Shown here: piece by piece, positions 15,498 to 25,000 of the stretch
Layout of the letters: each line of letters opens with the position of its first letter
Numbering within the stretch: the first letter of the stretch is position 1
Assembly (NCBI GenBank): GCA_964423865.1
Contig: CAYRGN010000003.1
Coordinates: forward strand, 1 to 64,000
Direction of reading: 5' to 3'
Origin: Leadbetterella sp964423865
GTDB lineage: Bacteria; Bacteroidota; Bacteroidia; Cytophagales; Spirosomataceae
Length of the DNA: 64,000 nt
Made by a program: the position numbers and the translations under genes
Notes under the pieces: model-generated
Database searches by the model: none
What the model was told of the DNA's origin: nothing
Seen by the model: the letters and a program-made list of their open reading frames with translations, nothing else

Positions 15498-15548
15498 CCG
15501 GCAGGTCCCCGCAAGGATTTTGACGCGTGGATCTGCCGGATTATTTTT
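15498..15548 (+). terminator. Intrinsic terminator after the first PspC gene
   Basis: CCGGCAGGTCC pairs with GGATCTGCCGG (one G-T wobble) across a 21-nt loop and is followed by TTATTTTT. It would separate the PspC gene from the DUF4056 gene. Confidence 0.65.
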
Positions 15549-15729
15549 GCCCGGGATTTCGAATGGGCCATCGGGGCGACGGCCGTTCCGCCGCGACAGG
15601 TATTTTTTCGCACACCTCTTGCCTTTCCTGTAAAATGAATTGAACATCTCCCTCCCTTTTTTTGTTAAGTCTTCAATATTACCCCTTTGTTATCGTTTTT
15701 TTATTATTCTGTTACCTGACAGGACTCGA

Positions 15730-16770
15730 ATGAAAAAAATTATATTTTTAGCCTGCGTACCCTTTGTGGCTTTGGGCAGGATCCCGGCCGGCATAGACCT
15801 GAAAACACCGCCTAAACGTATTATCAGAACCTGCTGCTCTTTTGGGGTAGAGGTGAAAGTTTCCGTACTGTCTTTTCTAAAGGTTACGGATATTACTTCG
15901 GCCGATGCCCTGGGTGAGCACACCTACCTGGGCGGGAAAGAAGAAAATAACGGTATTATTTATACCCAAAACGGAGGGTTTATTGATATGGGCCACCTGA
16001 GAGATATTGCCGACTATACGGCGTATCTTTACACGCTTATCCGTGAAAACCGTGAGCTGGACGGTTTTCGGCTGGGAAAAGAAGGCGGGCTGAAGAAGCT
16101 TTCCGTAGAAGTGCCGGATGATTTTACAGACGAAGACATCGCTTTGCTGGCAGGGAGAATAGCGTATGATCTTTCCGCATGGCATGAAATTTCTACCTGG
16201 TACGGCTCTTCCTACATTCCCCTGGTGCCGGAGCGTTACTCCAGTTTCTCAGTAGAAGACGCCTATTCCAACCTTTTGGGGGTGCATTTGGGTATAAAAT
16301 CCATTCTTAGCCAGGAGGATTACGAAAGCGAAATGACCCGGAATATCCGGGAAACATTGGCGGAGCTGGGGGCGGTATCTTCGGTAGAGGAGACCCGCCA
16401 GGCCATGAATGACGTCAAAGACATCTGGTGGTCAGGCACGGCCAAACTGCCCAGCAGGAAAGTGCTGATCAAAAGACAGTTTGAGATCCTGGGAAGGGTT
16501 GCTCCTTTGGTGGTAGACACCGACCTGAGGGGAGACAGGGAATATGACCTGGTGGTGCCGGAAAAAGCTTCCAATGGCAAGGATTTTAACGATTATTATA
16601 CCCTAGACATCCGTGCCAATTTTAAGATTCCGGTCAAAAGGGTTTTTGGATATGGTTTTCGGGATAGGCAAATCACCCAGCATGATTTCCAGGCCCTTAT
16701 TCATTATGCGGAATACCTGGCTACCGTTCCGGAAGACTCCGGTATTCATGCCGTTTCATCGGCAAGATAA
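15730..16770 (+). CDS. DUF4056 domain-containing exported protein
   Basis: A 346-aa protein from the ATG at 15730 (MKKIIFLACVPFVALGRIPAG); a hydrophobic N-terminus suggests export. The upstream in-frame stretch from 15640 is AT-rich and looks untranslated. The central part (SAWHEISTWYGSSYIPLVPERYSSFSVEDAYSNLLG) with conserved Trp, His and acidic residues matches my recollection of the DUF4056 family, whose function is unknown. It lies between the two PspC genes. Confidence 0.7.
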   Translation: MKKIIFLACVPFVALGRIPAGIDLKTPPKRIIRTCCSFGVEVKVSVLSFLKVTDITSADALGEHTYLGGKEENNGIIYTQNGGFIDMGHLRDIADYTAYLYTLIRENRELDGFRLGKEGGLKKLSVEVPDDFTDEDIALLAGRIAYDLSAWHEISTWYGSSYIPLVPERYSSFSVEDAYSNLLGVHLGIKSILSQEDYESEMTRNIRETLAELGAVSSVEETRQAMNDVKDIWWSGTAKLPSRKVLIKRQFEILGRVAPLVVDTDLRGDREYDLVVPEKASNGKDFNDYYTLDIRANFKIPVKRVFGYGFRDRQITQHDFQALIHYAEYLATVPEDSGIHAVSSAR

Positions 16771-16815
16771 TACTTCACATGGTGCTTGTCGAGAAAAGCC
16801 GGAATGGCCTGAACT

Positions 16816-16864
16816 CACTACTCACTACTCACTACTCATTACTCACTACTCATTACTCACTACT
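16816..16864. repeat. Heptanucleotide tandem repeat, seven units
   Basis: Seven uninterrupted 7-bp units of CACTACT (two are CATTACT) between the DUF4056 gene and the second PspC gene. The reverse complement of the same unit recurs at 19823. Confidence 0.9.
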
Positions 16865-16884
16865 CAAAACTAATATTTATATCT

Positions 16885-17082
16885 ATGAAGAAGAAATTAT
16901 TCAGAACAAAGGGGCAGGAGTCTATGCTTTTGGGCGTATGTGGCGGACTGGCCAAATACCTGGAGATTGACCCTACCATTGTGAGAATTGGCGCAGCATT
17001 ATTGACCATTTTCAGTTTTGGGGGCCTGATACTGGCCTATTTTGTGATGGCCGTAATCATGCCCCAGGAGCCCGGTATATAA
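16885..17082 (+). CDS. PspC domain protein (second of two)
   Basis: A 65-aa protein with the same pattern as the first PspC gene (GQESMLLGVCGGLAKYLEIDPTIVR, one hydrophobic helix, AVIMPQEPGI). It begins 20 bp after a heptanucleotide repeat tract. Convergent with the second DUF6089 gene. Likely paralogous to the 67-aa PspC protein. Confidence 0.86.
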   Translation: MKKKLFRTKGQESMLLGVCGGLAKYLEIDPTIVRIGAALLTIFSFGGLILAYFVMAVIMPQEPGI

Positions 17083-17093
17083 ACGACTGAAAC

Positions 17094-17846
17094 CTAAAAA
17101 AAGGAGAACTTTTTATCCGGCGTTTCGCAGTTTACCCGGTAAATAAGGTAGCTCAGGGTAACGGAAAGGTGAAAATACTTGTCGTTTTGCATGGTATTGG
17201 GGTACACGAAGAAACCGCTTTGGCGAGGGTCAAGCGTACTGTATTCATTCAGCTCCTGACGGCCGTCCAGGCCGTCAAAACGGCTTCCTTTTGCTTTACT
17301 AAGGAATGCTCTCGTAGAAAATTCAGCGCTTAGGTTCAGGCGCGGTCCCAGTATTTTTTTGATTCCTATACCGAAAGGCAGAATGGCGCCGTTTGTCCCG
17401 GTGCCCGCTACTGTAGTACCCTCTACCACGTATGTTTTTTGTAAAGTATGGCTTAGTCCCAAACCACCGAAAAGGTAAGGTGTCCAGTCGTATTCGTAGC
17501 GGCTGTCATGGGTACGGAAATTCAGGAAATTATATTCCAGCTGGAGGGCGTAGTCAAGTACGGTATTCCGGAAAGAATAATCACGTGTTTTCAGGAAGGG
17601 GTCTCCGGAGCGGCGGTCATTGCCGTGTACCAGGCCATACATTACCTGGGCTTTGGCCGAAATAACGCGGTTAAAATTATAGCGCATCAGGAGGGTGCCT
17701 GCGGCTCCGGGGTTAAGCGGCCGGAAACGGGGCTGTAAATCGCCTTTGTAAAAGGTAGGGCCACCGCCCGCGCCAAATTCCACCTTCTGAGCAGATAAGG
17801 CCGCCGGTAACAAGAGGCTTAAAAATAGAAGGAAGGCCGGTCTCAT
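17094..17846 (-). CDS. DUF6089-type outer membrane beta-barrel protein (second copy)
   Basis: A 250-aa protein started at the ATG at 17846, which overlaps the stop of the upstream paralogue as TAATG. It has a signal peptide (about 20 residues, ending ALSAQ), then alternating hydrophobic strands with GGGPTFYKGDLQPRF, a pattern shared with the upstream protein (GGGSSHYFGDLSPYR). An in-frame ATG at 17864 is possible but lies inside the upstream gene. It is an outer membrane barrel of about 8-10 strands by eye; function unknown. Confidence 0.78.
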   Translation of the reverse strand: MRPAFLLFLSLLLPAALSAQKVEFGAGGGPTFYKGDLQPRFRPLNPGAAGTLLMRYNFNRVISAKAQVMYGLVHGNDRRSGDPFLKTRDYSFRNTVLDYALQLEYNFLNFRTHDSRYEYDWTPYLFGGLGLSHTLQKTYVVEGTTVAGTGTNGAILPFGIGIKKILGPRLNLSAEFSTRAFLSKAKGSRFDGLDGRQELNEYSTLDPRQSGFFVYPNTMQNDKYFHLSVTLSYLIYRVNCETPDKKFSFF

Positions 17847-18847
17847 TACTGAAGAGGCGGGCATTTTACCCGGCTGGTGATTATGTAATTTAAGGTGATC
17901 TGGGTGAGGATATAGGTATCTTGCAGTCTGCCCCGGCTTCCCCTCAGACCATTAGGGTCTACCTCTGATCGGGCAAGCACAGAAGGATAAATATCTGCCG
18001 CCGTAGGGTTGCCCAGCGCTTTCTTAAAATCGGCGGTTCGGGGCTTTCCGGTAAGTGCATAATAATCTTCGTCAGCCCTGTACGAAAGTGCTGTGGTAGT
18101 ATAGTTTCCTCCGCTCACATCATCCAGATAATCGGAAAAAGAGAACCGCAGACTACCTTCCAGAGAGAGTATCCAGTTTTGATTTAACTGGGTTTTGATG
18201 CCCAGAGAAATGGGAAATACGGGTACTATGGAAGAATATATCTTGGTTGATGTTTCGTTACGATCTGATGAGCGAAGGTGCGTCCAGTCTTGTAGATGCG
18301 CTACCCCGTCAGCGTTAAAAATAATATTCCCGTTTTCGTCCTGGATGCTGCCTCTTGCTTTGGGGTTGTTGCTGGCCAAACCTATTCCGATGCCCATATA
18401 AGGGCTCCACTGCAAAGGGGAGTTTTTGTTTTGTTCTAAAGGAATAAACGTATATAAGCCCATAGCGGTAAATTCCAGCATATCGTTTCGAAAATGAAGG
18501 TTTCTGAGCCGGTTTATTCGCACTTTATCGTCTGCCCGCTCCCAGCCGTACGTGGCATCGTTTCCAAAAATCCGTATATAGCTTAAAGCTGCACGAGCCG
18601 AAAACCGGGGGTTGAGGTGAACCTGATAATTCAGGGTCCCGTTCCAGCGAACGTTGGAGTACATAGCGTAGTAAAACGTACGGTAAGGCGAGAGATCTCC
18701 GAAATAATGCGAGGATCCACCGCCAATGCCCACCGTGGAATAACTGTCAGACCTCTTTTTGAACAGGTCACTTAATTGTCCGAAAGCCGCAGGTCTAATT
18801 AGGAAAGCAATAGCTATTGTAATAAAGTAGATTTTATTCTTTAGCAT
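17846..18847 (-). CDS. DUF6089-type outer membrane beta-barrel protein (first copy)
   Basis: A 333-aa protein with an N-terminal signal peptide (ending PAAFGQ) and a beta-barrel of the DUF6089 type that is regularly found after nadK in Bacteroidota. It shares the GGGSSHYFGDL-type first strand and the overall strand order with the next gene, so the two are tandem paralogues. Its stop overlaps the next start (TAATG), suggesting translational coupling. It lies 68 bp downstream of nadK. Its role in the envelope is unknown. Confidence 0.8.
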   Translation of the reverse strand: MLKNKIYFITIAIAFLIRPAAFGQLSDLFKKRSDSYSTVGIGGGSSHYFGDLSPYRTFYYAMYSNVRWNGTLNYQVHLNPRFSARAALSYIRIFGNDATYGWERADDKVRINRLRNLHFRNDMLEFTAMGLYTFIPLEQNKNSPLQWSPYMGIGIGLASNNPKARGSIQDENGNIIFNADGVAHLQDWTHLRSSDRNETSTKIYSSIVPVFPISLGIKTQLNQNWILSLEGSLRFSFSDYLDDVSGGNYTTTALSYRADEDYYALTGKPRTADFKKALGNPTAADIYPSVLARSEVDPNGLRGSRGRLQDTYILTQITLNYIITSRVKCPPLQ

Positions 18848-18915
18848 TTTTCAGTCGTTAAATTAAAAAGCCTCTTCCACTCTAAACGCCCGAAGAGGTG
18901 TATTTATTGATTACG

Positions 18916-19803
18916 TTAAATTCTATTTCTTACATCTTCACCCCATTTTAATTTGGTTCTAAGGGTAGAGAGAAAACTGGTGCCGTCAATTTTCAGAAGT
19001 TTGGCTTTAAAGTTTTCCAGGCTTACTGTGATTTCGCCCGCTTCGTCGCCTACTATTCTGGCCCTGGAGTCCATGGAAACCAGGTAGTTATTGCTTCGGC
19101 TTTCTACTTTGAGCGTGATCTTGCTTTTACTGGAAACAATGATCGGCCGAACAAACAGGTTATGCGGACAAATGGGGGTAATGATGAAGTCGTTGGAAAG
19201 GGGCATCACCAGGGGGCCGCCACAGCTCAGGTTGTAGCCGGTAGAGCCGGTGGGCGTAGCCACCATCAGCCCGTCTGCCCAGTAACTGTTCAGGAATTCG
19301 TCGTCTATATAAGTATGGATCACAATCATAGAAGAAGTATCGGTCTTCGAGATCGCGATTTCATTGAGTGCAAAATCCATGCCGGGGGCGAAAATAGGCT
19401 GGCTGGCGTCGGCCCTCAGCATAATACGCTCATCAATGGTATACTCTCCGTTCACGATTTTATTCAGGGTATCGCGTATGTTCCTGGGAGCGATATCGGT
19501 GAGAAATCCCAGGCGGCCAAAGTTAATGCCCAGCACGGGGGTTTCGTTGTGGGCTACCATTCCCAGGGTTTCCAGGAAGGCGCCGTCGCCTCCCAGGCTG
19601 ATGGCCACATCAATATCGCATAGCTCCTCTTTCTCCCGGAACACCTGCCCCCGACCGAAACGGATGTGGCTCTCTTCCAGTAAATCGGCAAAAGTGCCGG
19701 AGATCTGGTAGAAAATTTCCCGGGAATCCAGTTCTGCGAATATGTCGCGGATGTCTTCTATAGACTCCTGCTTGAAAGGCCTGCCGTGTATCGCGAATTT
19801 CAT
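18916..19803 (-). CDS. nadK: NAD kinase
   Basis: A 295-aa ATP-NAD kinase that makes NADP. The glycine-rich GGDGAFLETLG motif (residues about 91-101) contains the conserved Asp, NEIAISKTDTSSM holds the NE/D motif, and the substrate loop TPTGSTGYNLSCGGPLV and the downstream PICPHNLFVRPIIV are intact. Length is typical. It sits in a CBS-nadK-DUF6089 order common in Bacteroidota. An 80-bp intergenic repeat tract separates it from the upstream CBS gene. Confidence 0.95.
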   Translation of the reverse strand: MKFAIHGRPFKQESIEDIRDIFAELDSREIFYQISGTFADLLEESHIRFGRGQVFREKEELCDIDVAISLGGDGAFLETLGMVAHNETPVLGINFGRLGFLTDIAPRNIRDTLNKIVNGEYTIDERIMLRADASQPIFAPGMDFALNEIAISKTDTSSMIVIHTYIDDEFLNSYWADGLMVATPTGSTGYNLSCGGPLVMPLSNDFIITPICPHNLFVRPIIVSSKSKITLKVESRSNNYLVSMDSRARIVGDEAGEITVSLENFKAKLLKIDGTSFLSTLRTKLKWGEDVRNRI

Positions 19804-19822
19804 CTTTATGATATTAGTTCTG

Positions 19823-19878
19823 AGTAGTGAGTATTGAGTAGTGAGTATTGAGTAGTGAGTTCCGAGTTTTGAGTGGAG
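19823..19878. repeat. Heptanucleotide tandem repeat, eight units
   Basis: AGTAGTG/AGTATTG alternating units in 7-bp phase, decaying toward the CBS gene stop codon. This is the reverse complement of the tract at 16816. It fills nearly the whole gap between nadK and the CBS-domain gene. Confidence 0.85.
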
Positions 19879-19883
19879 AGTAG

Positions 19884-20537
19884 TTAAATGCTAAGGTATT
19901 TCATTAACTGATCAAAACGGTCTTTCTCCACGTTAGTGACGGGTTCGGAACTCTGGTAAGACACTACTTCGTACCCAAATCTGCCGAGGGCGCTGATCAC
20001 GTGACTGATATGGGTGATGTCGAGCTTGATGGCCAGGATCATGTCGTCGCTATGTTCGTCATGTGTAATAAAGAGACTGATAATTTTGCCCGATTCGTTT
20101 TCTATGATCCGGGCTATTTCTCCAAGAGAATAGTCTTTTCCTTTCAGGTTAATTTCCAGCAGTCCTCCGGTTTGATGGAGGGCAAGCTGCCCGATAAAAC
20201 GTTCGTAAATCCCGGTTCTTTCCGCTACACCTATAAACTCGCCTTCGGCATTCATCACGGGAAGAAGCAGGATCTCTGAAGCGGCGGCTTTTCGCACCGC
20301 TTCGGTGAGCTGGTCGTTTTCCAGGAGAAAATGTTCCGCCGGAAGCGGCTGTATGTCTGACAGGAGGTCGTCAATCTCGTAATTCATCAGGAGGTCTTCC
20401 GAAAAGAAGCCTTCAAAAGAACCGTGCATGATGTACGGTAAATGAGTGAGTTTGTAATCGCTGAAAAGCAAAAGCGCGTCATCCACCGTATCGGATGGCC
20501 TTAATACCGGGATATTTGGATTAATGTATGATTTCAT
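19884..20537 (-). CDS. CBS domain-containing protein
   Basis: A 217-aa protein from the ATG at 20537 (MKSYINPNIPVLRPSDT); an in-frame ATG at 20579 adds 14 basic residues that look non-native. Two CBS domains span about residues 5-125 (SDTVDDALLLFSDYKLTHLPYI and LTEAVRKAAASEILLLPVMNAEGEFIGV), followed by an ACT-like C-terminal part (residues about 135-210, with GRFGYEVVSYQSSEPV). Such pairs bind adenine nucleotides or small ligands and regulate a partner. The partner is not evident; nadK is the next gene. Confidence 0.8.
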   Translation of the reverse strand: MKSYINPNIPVLRPSDTVDDALLLFSDYKLTHLPYIMHGSFEGFFSEDLLMNYEIDDLLSDIQPLPAEHFLLENDQLTEAVRKAAASEILLLPVMNAEGEFIGVAERTGIYERFIGQLALHQTGGLLEINLKGKDYSLGEIARIIENESGKIISLFITHDEHSDDMILAIKLDITHISHVISALGRFGYEVVSYQSSEPVTNVEKDRFDQLMKYLSI

Positions 20538-20622
20538 CCTTCGTACCGCAACCTTGCCTCTATAACGTAAAACGGTCATTTATGGTGTAAATATGCACCA
20601 AATAATACAAAATTCATAACCC

Positions 20623-21384
20623 TTAGAGGGGATTTTGGGTTAAAAAATCACCAATTCGCGTTTCGCAGTCTTTTACTATTTCTTCCGCTGTTCTGCCCGC
20701 GCGCTCTACGGGTGCCAGGGTGGTCCATGACATGGGCGTAAAAGCACGCAAGGGAAACCCGCCCGCGGGGTTGAACCGGCCCGTATTGCGGATCGCTATG
20801 GGTACCACCAGGGCGTCCGGGCATTTTTTAAGCAAGGTGGCCACTCCACCTACCGCAAAAGGTTTCATCTGGCCCGTTCTTGACCGGGTGCCTTCGGGGA
20901 AAATCACGGCGGAAAAACGGTGTTCCTCAATGTGCTTCGCGAAACGGAGAATCTCGACGATGGACTGCTTGGGGTCAGTCCGGTCAATCAGCGCGGCCTG
21001 TCCCACACGCAGGTTATAGGAAATGCCGGGAATCCCCTTTCCCAGTTCTTTCTTCGAAACAAACTTGGGCGTATGTTTCCTAAGGAACCAGATAATGCCC
21101 GGAATATCAAACATGCTCTGGTGATTGGAAATAAAAAGGATGGTTCGCCCTTCAGGAAGTGCGCTTTTTTGGGAAAATGAAGCCGTAGAACCGGTAAAAT
21201 ACCCGCCCCCGATAATGAAGAGGGTGAAGATTTCAACCGATTTCTGGTGGGCGCGTGCCCCGAACAGGCGATACGCCACCACCTGCACCACGTGAAAGAC
21301 CACGGCCAGGATGCAGAAATAGAGAATGTAAATGCTTCCCAGGATATAATCAAGGAGTTTCCTCACCGCATTGTTTTTTTGCAA
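20623..21384 (-). CDS. plsC: 1-acyl-sn-glycerol-3-phosphate acyltransferase
   Basis: A 253-aa membrane-bound acyltransferase that makes phosphatidic acid. The catalytic NHQSMFDIPG (HX4D) lies near residue 85, followed by KKELGKGIPG, the FPEGTRSRTGQMKPF glycerol-phosphate motif, and the VVPIAIRNTG motif. Two hydrophobic segments precede the catalytic domain (about residues 10-35 and 50-65). Length is usual for PlsC. Confidence 0.92.
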   Translation of the reverse strand: MQKNNAVRKLLDYILGSIYILYFCILAVVFHVVQVVAYRLFGARAHQKSVEIFTLFIIGGGYFTGSTASFSQKSALPEGRTILFISNHQSMFDIPGIIWFLRKHTPKFVSKKELGKGIPGISYNLRVGQAALIDRTDPKQSIVEILRFAKHIEEHRFSAVIFPEGTRSRTGQMKPFAVGGVATLLKKCPDALVVPIAIRNTGRFNPAGGFPLRAFTPMSWTTLAPVERAGRTAEEIVKDCETRIGDFLTQNPL

Positions 21385-21561
21385 AGTTAGGTCATTCGTG
21401 CAATATTTTTCAATGAGACTTTTTAGGTTTTAACGAAATCATGTATCTTTCCTATATTTTAAACCTCAAAAGTTCCCAACCGCATGGAACTGTCGAAAAT
21501 AGAAGTCATGAAACACAGGTATTGCTAAAATTACAGACTTTCTTAAGTGGATTTCAAGGTA

Positions 21562-21918
21562 ATGGTCAAAGACTTTCTTCGTAAACCCCACTTGGCGGTG
21601 GCTGCCACCGCCAGTGTTTGTATCTTGCTCTTCTCCCCGTCTTCCGACCTGCCTGAAGAGATACCCGTATGGGTCAACGATAAAGTAGCCCACGCTACGG
21701 TATTCGCCGGACTCGCTTTTCTCTGGATGCAGTACGCCCGAAAGGCGATCCGCGTGACCTGGATGTTGGGGGCTTTCGCTTTTCTGACCGAAGTAGTTCA
21801 ATACCTGCTCCCGGCCTCTTTTTTCCGCTCTTTTGATGGGAAAGATATGGTGGCAGACGGTATAGGGATACTGTTAGGACTGCTGGCGAGCCGGCTGTTC
21901 GACCGTTTTACCAGGTAG
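21562..21918 (+). CDS. VanZ-like family membrane protein
   Basis: A 118-aa protein from the ATG at 21562 (a GTG at 21547 is an alternative). It has the VanZ-like core: LPEEIPVWVNDKVAHATVFAGLA with the conserved Asp-Lys-x-x-His, then FLTEVVQYLLP and FDGKDMVADGIGILLGLLASRL. Four membrane segments are likely. The domain is named for a teicoplanin-resistance protein; in Bacteroidota it is common and of unknown role. It stands alone between plsC and the giant orphan. Confidence 0.84.
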   Translation: MVKDFLRKPHLAVAATASVCILLFSPSSDLPEEIPVWVNDKVAHATVFAGLAFLWMQYARKAIRVTWMLGAFAFLTEVVQYLLPASFFRSFDGKDMVADGIGILLGLLASRLFDRFTR

Positions 21919-22044
21919 ACCATTTCTGGGTATAAAAATTTCTAACGGCTCATGGCTATTTCATAAGTATATTTCTCTAAGTTAAAAACAACACGGGAAT
22001 GTAAAAAGTGTAATTGAAAAAAATGCAGCACTATTAATTACGGA

Positions 22045-25000
22045 TCAAAATCCTTCGCTCTCCTCTTTCGTTGCCTTTTTTACCGCTTTCGGCGGAGATT
22101 TCAACTGCTTGTTGTATTCCTCCTCCGTGATGCCGTGGTAGCTGATCAGGAAGCGCTTTTTGAAACGGTTGGCTTCGTTGATATCTACAAAGTTTACGCC
22201 TTTATCTTTGCCGCCCGTATTCACCAGGCGATTGACCTCTTCGTCGGAAGAAACCATGCCGAGCTGCCCGTTCCGGTAAATAAAATAATACCACTTTTCG
22301 GGGGCGAGGTCGAGGTAAATGTGTATTTCGTTGCCGGTGCTGTGCGACTGCACCACTTCTATATAACCGTTGACCAGGGCGTTAATGTCTACATCGCCCA
22401 TGTTGGAAATACCCACAGGCCCGGTGCTGTAATAGGCATTGGCCCTGGCATTCCATTGGAGGTCTGCCCGGGAAATGACGAGGGATTTCAGGAATTTGGT
22501 GGACTCCTTAAACAAGGGGATATGGCCTTTCTGGCTGTTGGTTCTGTATTTTTCCGTATCCGCCTTGCCGATAATCCGGCTGAGCTTGTACCTAAAATCT
22601 TCCTCTTCAGGTTCCACGGCCGCGTTACTGTTCCCCGCATCAAGATTGATTTTCACCATGTTCTGCCCCATTTTCTGCACCGTAGGAATAGGCAGCGGAA
22701 AATCAAAGAGCATCATGGTCTCCAGGCGATACTTCATGGAATCGAGGTTCACCGTCGCTTTCCCTACGGTTTCAAATATTTTGGTGGGAACTCCCAGGAG
22801 ATTGAAACGGCCGGACAATACCATTTTCCCTTCATCGTCATAGAATTCGGCCGTATTATCCGCTTCGTTCAGGGGCTTGACATAAAAGCGTCGTTGAGGC
22901 TCGTTGCGACCGAAAGTGCCGCGGGCCAGGAAAATATCGTAGTCGTCGGCCGACCCTTTTACCGAAAGGAAAGAGGGGTAGATGGCGTCGCTGTTCACCC
23001 CGTGGCGCATGTGCAAACCTACATACAGGGGTTTCCCGCCGTCTTTCAGGGTTTCATCAATGCGGATGGTGACGTCTTCCGACTTGCTTCCGGCATAATT
23101 GATCCAGGAACCCCCAATCATGGGGTATTTTTTAAGATCGGGTAAGACCTGACCCCGGAGGGAAAGGTTTTTAAAAGGAGCCAGCATAGTCATTTCGCCC
23201 ACATAAAGCATCTTTTTGGCCAGGTAGACCTGGTCTTTTTCCGCGATGGAAGCGCGTGCGATGGTCGACAACTTTCCGGAACCTTTGGAATCCAGGATAC
23301 GGCCGTCAGAAGTTACTTCGGCAAATTCAAAACCGCCCAGTTTGATGTTGAACGTATCAGAACTGATATTCACATAGCGGTAATCGGCATTTCCCGTGTA
23401 AGACAGGCGGGAATTAACGGTGACTCCGGCGTGGGTGAGCGTATGGTAGCGGTTCAGGGTGTCAACCACAATAGTGGCATCGGTAAAGGCGTCCAGTTTC
23501 CCGTCGCTTTTCACGAAGACTTTCCCGCCCGTGGGCTGAATGGCGGCATCGGCAGACCGGATTTCCTCTACGCCCGTAATGCTGAGCTTTTCCGAGGTCA
23601 TGTCGTACCGTGCCCCCGTACCGTTAAACCGGAGTTCGTACTGGTGAGCGGCAGTAGAGGTGAATACGGAGTTTTCCAGGAGGCCTTCCATGGTAATGAC
23701 TTTGTCTTTGATGTTCCACCGAGCCCGGTCTATCGTGGTTTTATAAGAAGAGGAAGGGAATTCCAGGAACGCGGTTTCTCCCGAATTGAAGTCGCGGTTT
23801 TGCGACGATATGCCCACCAGTTCCTGCTGTATATTGAAGTCAATGTCTACCTTACGGCCTGAAAACGCCAAACGTTCTCCCGCTTTTATCCGGATATCGG
23901 CCCTGTCTGCCAGGAAACCGTTATGGTTAAATTTAAACCCGGACGAAGCAATGTCGGAATCGGCACGGGTGAGCTCTCCTTTGCCAAACAGGCCCGTACT
24001 TCGCATCACCAGGCTTCCTTTGAGGGAGGAACTTCCTTTATAAAACTCAAATCCTTTTTCCGAGTGTACGGCCATGCTGTCTTTGCCCGGCTCCCAGTAG
24101 AGGGTGTAGTCAGACACGGTGACCTGGGGAAAATAGGCGCTTCCCACCTGTTTTTCCGTGATTTTTCCTGCACCGCCCTTTCCTTCGCTGTGTTTCTCAA
24201 AGAAGTGGATCTCATCGGCATTCAGTACCGCGGCCAGGTGGTGCAGTTCTCCCGAAGAGTATATGCCGCTCTTGTTCAGTACAATTTCCGAAGAGGCCTT
24301 AAATGTGGTGGAAGAGCCGTAAACGGAGTAAGGTTCCTTAGCGCGGTGAGCCATGCCCATGGAAGAGTCTGGCAGTATTCTCAGCTGATCTTGGATAGGC
24401 TTGAAAATACCGGCCGTGGTGAATATCCCGGGAATCAAAGGATCACGGGTGTTGAGACTGTCCAGGGAAAGGTGCTCGGCCCTAAAAAACACTCCTTCGG
24501 AAAAGGGGTGTCCGCGTCCCCTTTCATTGAAGTAGACCGTCACCCCATCCGGAATTTCCAGCTTGAGATACTCAGGGAGCTTTTTGCGCCCCGACTTGTT
24601 TCCCGGACTGTTCAAATACAATTTGCCGCTCTTGCCGAACTGAAAATTACCACCGAGCTGTAGTTTCCCTCCTTTCGCATAGATAGCTAAAGGAATGAAG
24701 GTAATGGAATCTATACGATTCAGGTTGACCAGGTAATTTTCGTATTCCAGTACAAATTCACCGTAAAAAGTAAAATTTTTGACCACGATCTTCCCGTTAA
24801 ACCGGAACACTTTGTTCCCGATGACCTCCATGCTCTGATCGTTGGGCAGGAGTTGGATGCCAAGGCTGTCGCTCAGCTTAAAGTTCTGGGCACCGATGAT
24901 ATTGAGTGATTTGGAATGGAAGTCTATGGTGGCGTTCCGGGGACTGCCGCCTCCCCGGTTCAGGGAAGAAAAGACCAGGTCGTCGTAGTCTTTTTTGCCC

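Noticed and set aside
22135..23145. 336-codon plus-strand frame opposite the 1537-aa gene
   Set aside because: Antisense to a gene with a clear signal peptide; shows no motif and no promoter.
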